Origin: an uncultured Tropicimonas sp.
Lineage (GTDB): Bacteria > Pseudomonadota > Alphaproteobacteria > Rhodobacterales > Rhodobacteraceae
NCBI GenBank assembly: GCA_947497945.1
Contig: CANMIP010000006.1
Coordinates: forward strand, 124,001 to 188,000
DNA length: 64,000 nucleotides
Direction of reading: 5' to 3'
Below, piece after piece: positions 62,007 through 64,000 of this stretch (the first letter of the stretch is position 1; each line of letters begins with the position of its first letter). The notes under the pieces were generated by a model. It was not told the DNA's origin and ran no database searches. It worked only from the letters and a program-made list of their open reading frames with translations. Made by a program: the position numbers and the translations under genes.

Positions 62007-62600
62007 TCAGAACTGGGCCAGGATCCGTTTCTTCGTGGCTTCGAACTCGTCCTTGGACAGAACGCCGGAGGATTTCAGGGCGGCGAGTCGTTCCAGCTCC
62101 TGCATCGGAGAGATCTCGGGGTTTTGCGGCCCTGCATCAGGCTTGCCGGTTTCCCCGATCCACGAAGTCGCCAGCTCGACAAACGCCGAGACCGTCGCCT
62201 TCTGAAAGGCACGAATGATGATCGAGCGGTCGCCGATATCGACCAGGACCTTTGACAGCATCCATCCCTGCGCCGCAGAAACCGACAGCACCTTGTCATG
62301 GCCGACCGAATGGGTTGTCACGGATTTCGTCAGCACCGCGTGATCGACCGCAAGGAGCCTCCGGTCTGTCAGGGCGATCAGCCAGACATTGGGGCCGAAC
62401 TCGATGGATTTCGACCTCTCCGTCTGCGACACCTTCCCATAGGTGAGGGCGAAGACGGTTTCATCCTCCTGCAGATGCTCCGCCAACTCGCCCAACTCGT
62501 TGTTGACGCCCGCCGTCTCCAGCTCGAAACCGTTGACGCGGCAGATGCCTGACCAGTCTCGCGCCTTGGTCAAAGCCCTGTATGTCTCGAAATTGTCCAT
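62007..62600 (-). CDS. Bacterial PH-domain protein with C-terminal SHOCT motif
   Basis: A 197-residue protein. The middle (about 45-140) reads as a bacterial pleckstrin-like domain (V-W-L-I-A-L-T-D-R-R-L-L-A-V-D, S-I-I-I-R-A-F-Q-K-A). The end E-L-E-R-L-A-A-L-K-S-S-G-V-L-S-K-D-E-F-E-A-T-K-K is a SHOCT motif. Such proteins are of unknown function and probably bind other proteins or membranes. The ATG is preceded by GGGGGAGCAC. Confidence 0.75.
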   Translation of the reverse strand: MDNFETYRALTKARDWSGICRVNGFELETAGVNNELGELAEHLQEDETVFALTYGKVSQTERSKSIEFGPNVWLIALTDRRLLAVDHAVLTKSVTTHSVGHDKVLSVSAAQGWMLSKVLVDIGDRSIIIRAFQKATVSAFVELATSWIGETGKPDAGPQNPEISPMQELERLAALKSSGVLSKDEFEATKKRILAQF

Positions 62601-62627
62601 GTGCTCCCCCCGAGCTTGAACAAGGGA

Positions 62628-62765
62628 TCAGTCGGTCGAATCTGTCAAGATTTGACGCGCCGCAAGGGTCTCATCCATGTCGTCCGGGATCAACCGCCCG
62701 GGCCTCTCCGACGGGAAAATGGTGAGCCGCAGCTCCCAGTCATCAAGGGCGGCGGTTGGCATCAT
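62628..62765 (-). CDS. Possible small ORF upstream of the bPH/SHOCT gene
   Basis: 45 codons: M-M-P-T-A-A-L-D-D-W-E-L-R-L-T-I-F-P-S-E-R-P-G then L-I-P-D-D-M-D-E-T-L-A-A-R-Q. It has a protein-like balance of charged and hydrophobic residues, unlike the surrounding shadow frames, and ends 27 bases before the next gene start. No clear ribosome site. It may be a small soluble protein. Confidence 0.3.
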   Translation of the reverse strand: MMPTAALDDWELRLTIFPSERPGRLIPDDMDETLAARQILTDSTD

Positions 62766-62916
62766 CGGCACGGGTTTGGGGGAGACTTTGCACGCCTGCC
62801 CGGTTTCGATAGGGTCGCTCGGATGGCGGGACGGAGGGCGTCCGAGCGGATGATACGGGCGTGGAGGCGCTCCCTGCCCGGCACTGGCGAACATGATGGG
62901 GAAGGGAGCCCGACAA

Positions 62917-63801
62917 TTGGCAGATGACATTCCAACCTGCCCGCCTCCGGTGGCAGATACCGAGGCCCCGAAGGTCGAGGCCCCAAAGGGCGCGTGCGAT
63001 GTGCACACGCATGTATTCGGGCCGGAACAGCGCTATCCCTATTCGCCCGGCCGTGGCTACACGCCGGAAGACGCCCCGCTGGCGGCGATGCAGCGGATGC
63101 ACGCGGTGTTGGGGATCGAAAGATGCGTGCTGACGCAGCCCAGCGTCTATGCAACCGACAATCGTGCGATGATGGATGCCGTTGCAACCGCGCCCGACAG
63201 GTACCGCGCGGTCGTTGCCGTGAAGGCCGATGTCACCGACCGCGAACTGGCGGCCTGGAACGAGGCCGGCGCCAGGGGCGTCCGCTTCAATCTCGTGGAC
63301 AAGGGCGGCATGCCGTTCGACAGTTTCGACGCGGTTGTTGCCTTCTCGGAACGCCTTGTCGAGTTTGAATGGCACGTGGAGTTCCTGCTGCATGTCGATC
63401 AGTTTCCGGATCTCGCCCGGAACATGGCGCGCATCCACACGGATGTCGTGCTGGGGCATATGGGATATTTGAGGACGTCGAAGGGCCTGGACGATCCGGG
63501 CTTCCAGGCGTTCCTGGGCCTGCTGCGCGACGGGAAATGCTGGTCCAAGATGACCGGTGCCTATCGCGTGACCGAGCGCGACGCGCCGCCCTATGAGGAT
63601 GTCGTGCCCCTTGCCCGGGCGATCATCGAGGCCGCGCCGGGGCAGGTCCTCTGGGGCTCCGACTGGCCGCATCCCTGGCATTATCGGGAGATGCCGAATG
63701 ATGGCTACCTGCTCGATCAGCTGGCGGATTGGACTGAGGACAGGGCGACGATCCGGAAGATCCTGGTGGACAATCCGGCGCGCCTCTACGGGTTCGACTA
63801 G
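62917..63801 (+). CDS. Amidohydrolase family protein (2-pyrone-dicarboxylate lactonase-like)
   Basis: About 294 residues of a TIM-barrel amidohydrolase-2 family hydrolase. It begins with D-V-H-T-H-V-F-G-P near residue 30, includes G-V-R-F-N, L-L-H-V-D-Q-F, V-L-G-H-M-G-Y, and the metal-site W-G-S-D-W-P-H-P near the C-terminus. This resembles 2-pyrone-4,6-dicarboxylate lactonases and related enzymes of aromatic breakdown; substrate unproven. TTG 62917 has GGGAG eight bases upstream; ATG 62893 gives eight more residues without a ribosome site. Confidence 0.75.
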   Translation: MADDIPTCPPPVADTEAPKVEAPKGACDVHTHVFGPEQRYPYSPGRGYTPEDAPLAAMQRMHAVLGIERCVLTQPSVYATDNRAMMDAVATAPDRYRAVVAVKADVTDRELAAWNEAGARGVRFNLVDKGGMPFDSFDAVVAFSERLVEFEWHVEFLLHVDQFPDLARNMARIHTDVVLGHMGYLRTSKGLDDPGFQAFLGLLRDGKCWSKMTGAYRVTERDAPPYEDVVPLARAIIEAAPGQVLWGSDWPHPWHYREMPNDGYLLDQLADWTEDRATIRKILVDNPARLYGFD

Positions 63802-63844
63802 GCCGCCTGCACGGCCACTTGGCGCGCGCCGGAGCCATGCGTGT

Positions 63845-64000
63845 TCAGTCCAGTCCCGCCTTCCTCTTGGCCAGGAAGTGGAAGTCGGCCCGGCACATGC
63901 GAAGATCCGCCAGGTCGGCCCGGTCGAGCTTGTTCAACTCGTCCATGGTCTCGCGGTACAGCCGCGCCTTGTGCATGTCCGCTTCGCGCTCTGCGGATCT
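63845..64000 (-). CDS. DUF1127-like small protein, N-terminus cut by the window edge
   Basis: The last 51 residues are visible. They contain L-Y-R-E-T-M-D-E-L-N-K-L-D-R-A-D-L-A-D-L-R-M-C-R-A-D-F, which matches the DUF1127 (YjiS-like) motif of short Arg-rich helical proteins that act in small-RNA-linked and stress roles in some alphaproteobacteria. The start lies outside the window. Confidence 0.6.
   Translation of the reverse strand, partial: RSAEREADMHKARLYRETMDELNKLDRADLADLRMCRADFHFLAKRKAGLD

Overview
The window is a high-GC chromosomal segment of an alphaproteobacterium, most likely Rhodobacterales (roseobacter/Paracoccaceae type). Support: GC-rich third codon positions, a run of proteins of roseobacter type (IalB, HdeD/DUF308, DM13, UMF1-type MFS, MepA, DUF2007, YdcH/DUF465), an oxygen-dependent phenylacetate pathway, and a 16-bp GC-rich inverted repeat like the short repeats of that order. 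I see no rRNA or tRNA gene, insertion sequence, integrase, phage module or CRISPR array. Both ends cut genes: an asparaginase II family gene on the left and a DUF1127-like small protein on the right.

Layout. 0-9 kb: asparaginase fragment, IalB-like exported protein, rlmN, a LuxR-type regulator with a weak HTH, an HdeD protein, a LOG-family protein, a PLP Thr/Ser dehydratase, dapD and two unknown proteins. 9-20 kb: UMF1 transporter and mepA (overlapping), rppH, the GDP-fucose pair gmd-fcl, a muramidase-like exported protein, an EamA exporter, a hidden YdcH-like gene, a TrmN6-type methyltransferase, a polyprenyl diphosphate synthase, an SCP2 protein and a sulfotransferase-like protein. 20-26 kb: a lone fruK, then gpmI-envC-ctpA with a strong terminator. 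25.8-33 kb, all on the minus strand: a betaine-type binding protein directly behind a CHASE hybrid histidine kinase, the glycyl-radical pair yjjI-yjjW and an isocitrate/isopropylmalate-type dehydrogenase. 33-42 kb: leucine genes leuB, leuD and leuC, interrupted by a LysR regulator with a divergent epimerase, an EEP-family protein, a membrane protein and a second HdeD protein. 42-49 kb: rsfS-rlmH, and a probable five-gene operon joining a NitT/TauT-type ABC transporter to a glucosyl-3-phosphoglycerate-type synthase and phosphatase. 49-56 kb: a cpdB-type nucleotidase, nudC, an SRPBCC protein, and a flavin-binding PNPOx-like protein divergent from a MocR regulator. 56-62 kb: a phenylacetate operon (thiolase-paaA-B-C-D-E plus an extra ferritin-like PaaA/PaaC relative) behind a TetR-type palindromic operator. 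62-64 kb: a bPH/SHOCT protein and an amidohydrolase.

How genes work together. LeuB/C/D carry out leucine synthesis. PaaABCE (with PaaD for cluster maturation) epoxidises phenylacetyl-CoA, and the thiolase acts at the end of the pathway; paaG, paaZ, paaK, paaI and the regulator are not in the window. GpmI, EnvC, CtpA, MepA and the muramidase-like protein connect glycolysis and envelope/peptidoglycan work. The least understood parts are the YjjI/YjjW glycyl-radical locus, the binding-protein/hybrid-kinase pair with no transporter or DNA-binding output, the transporter/glucosylglycerate operon and the extra Paa ferritin-like protein. Many long reading frames opposite real genes are products of high GC content and were left out.
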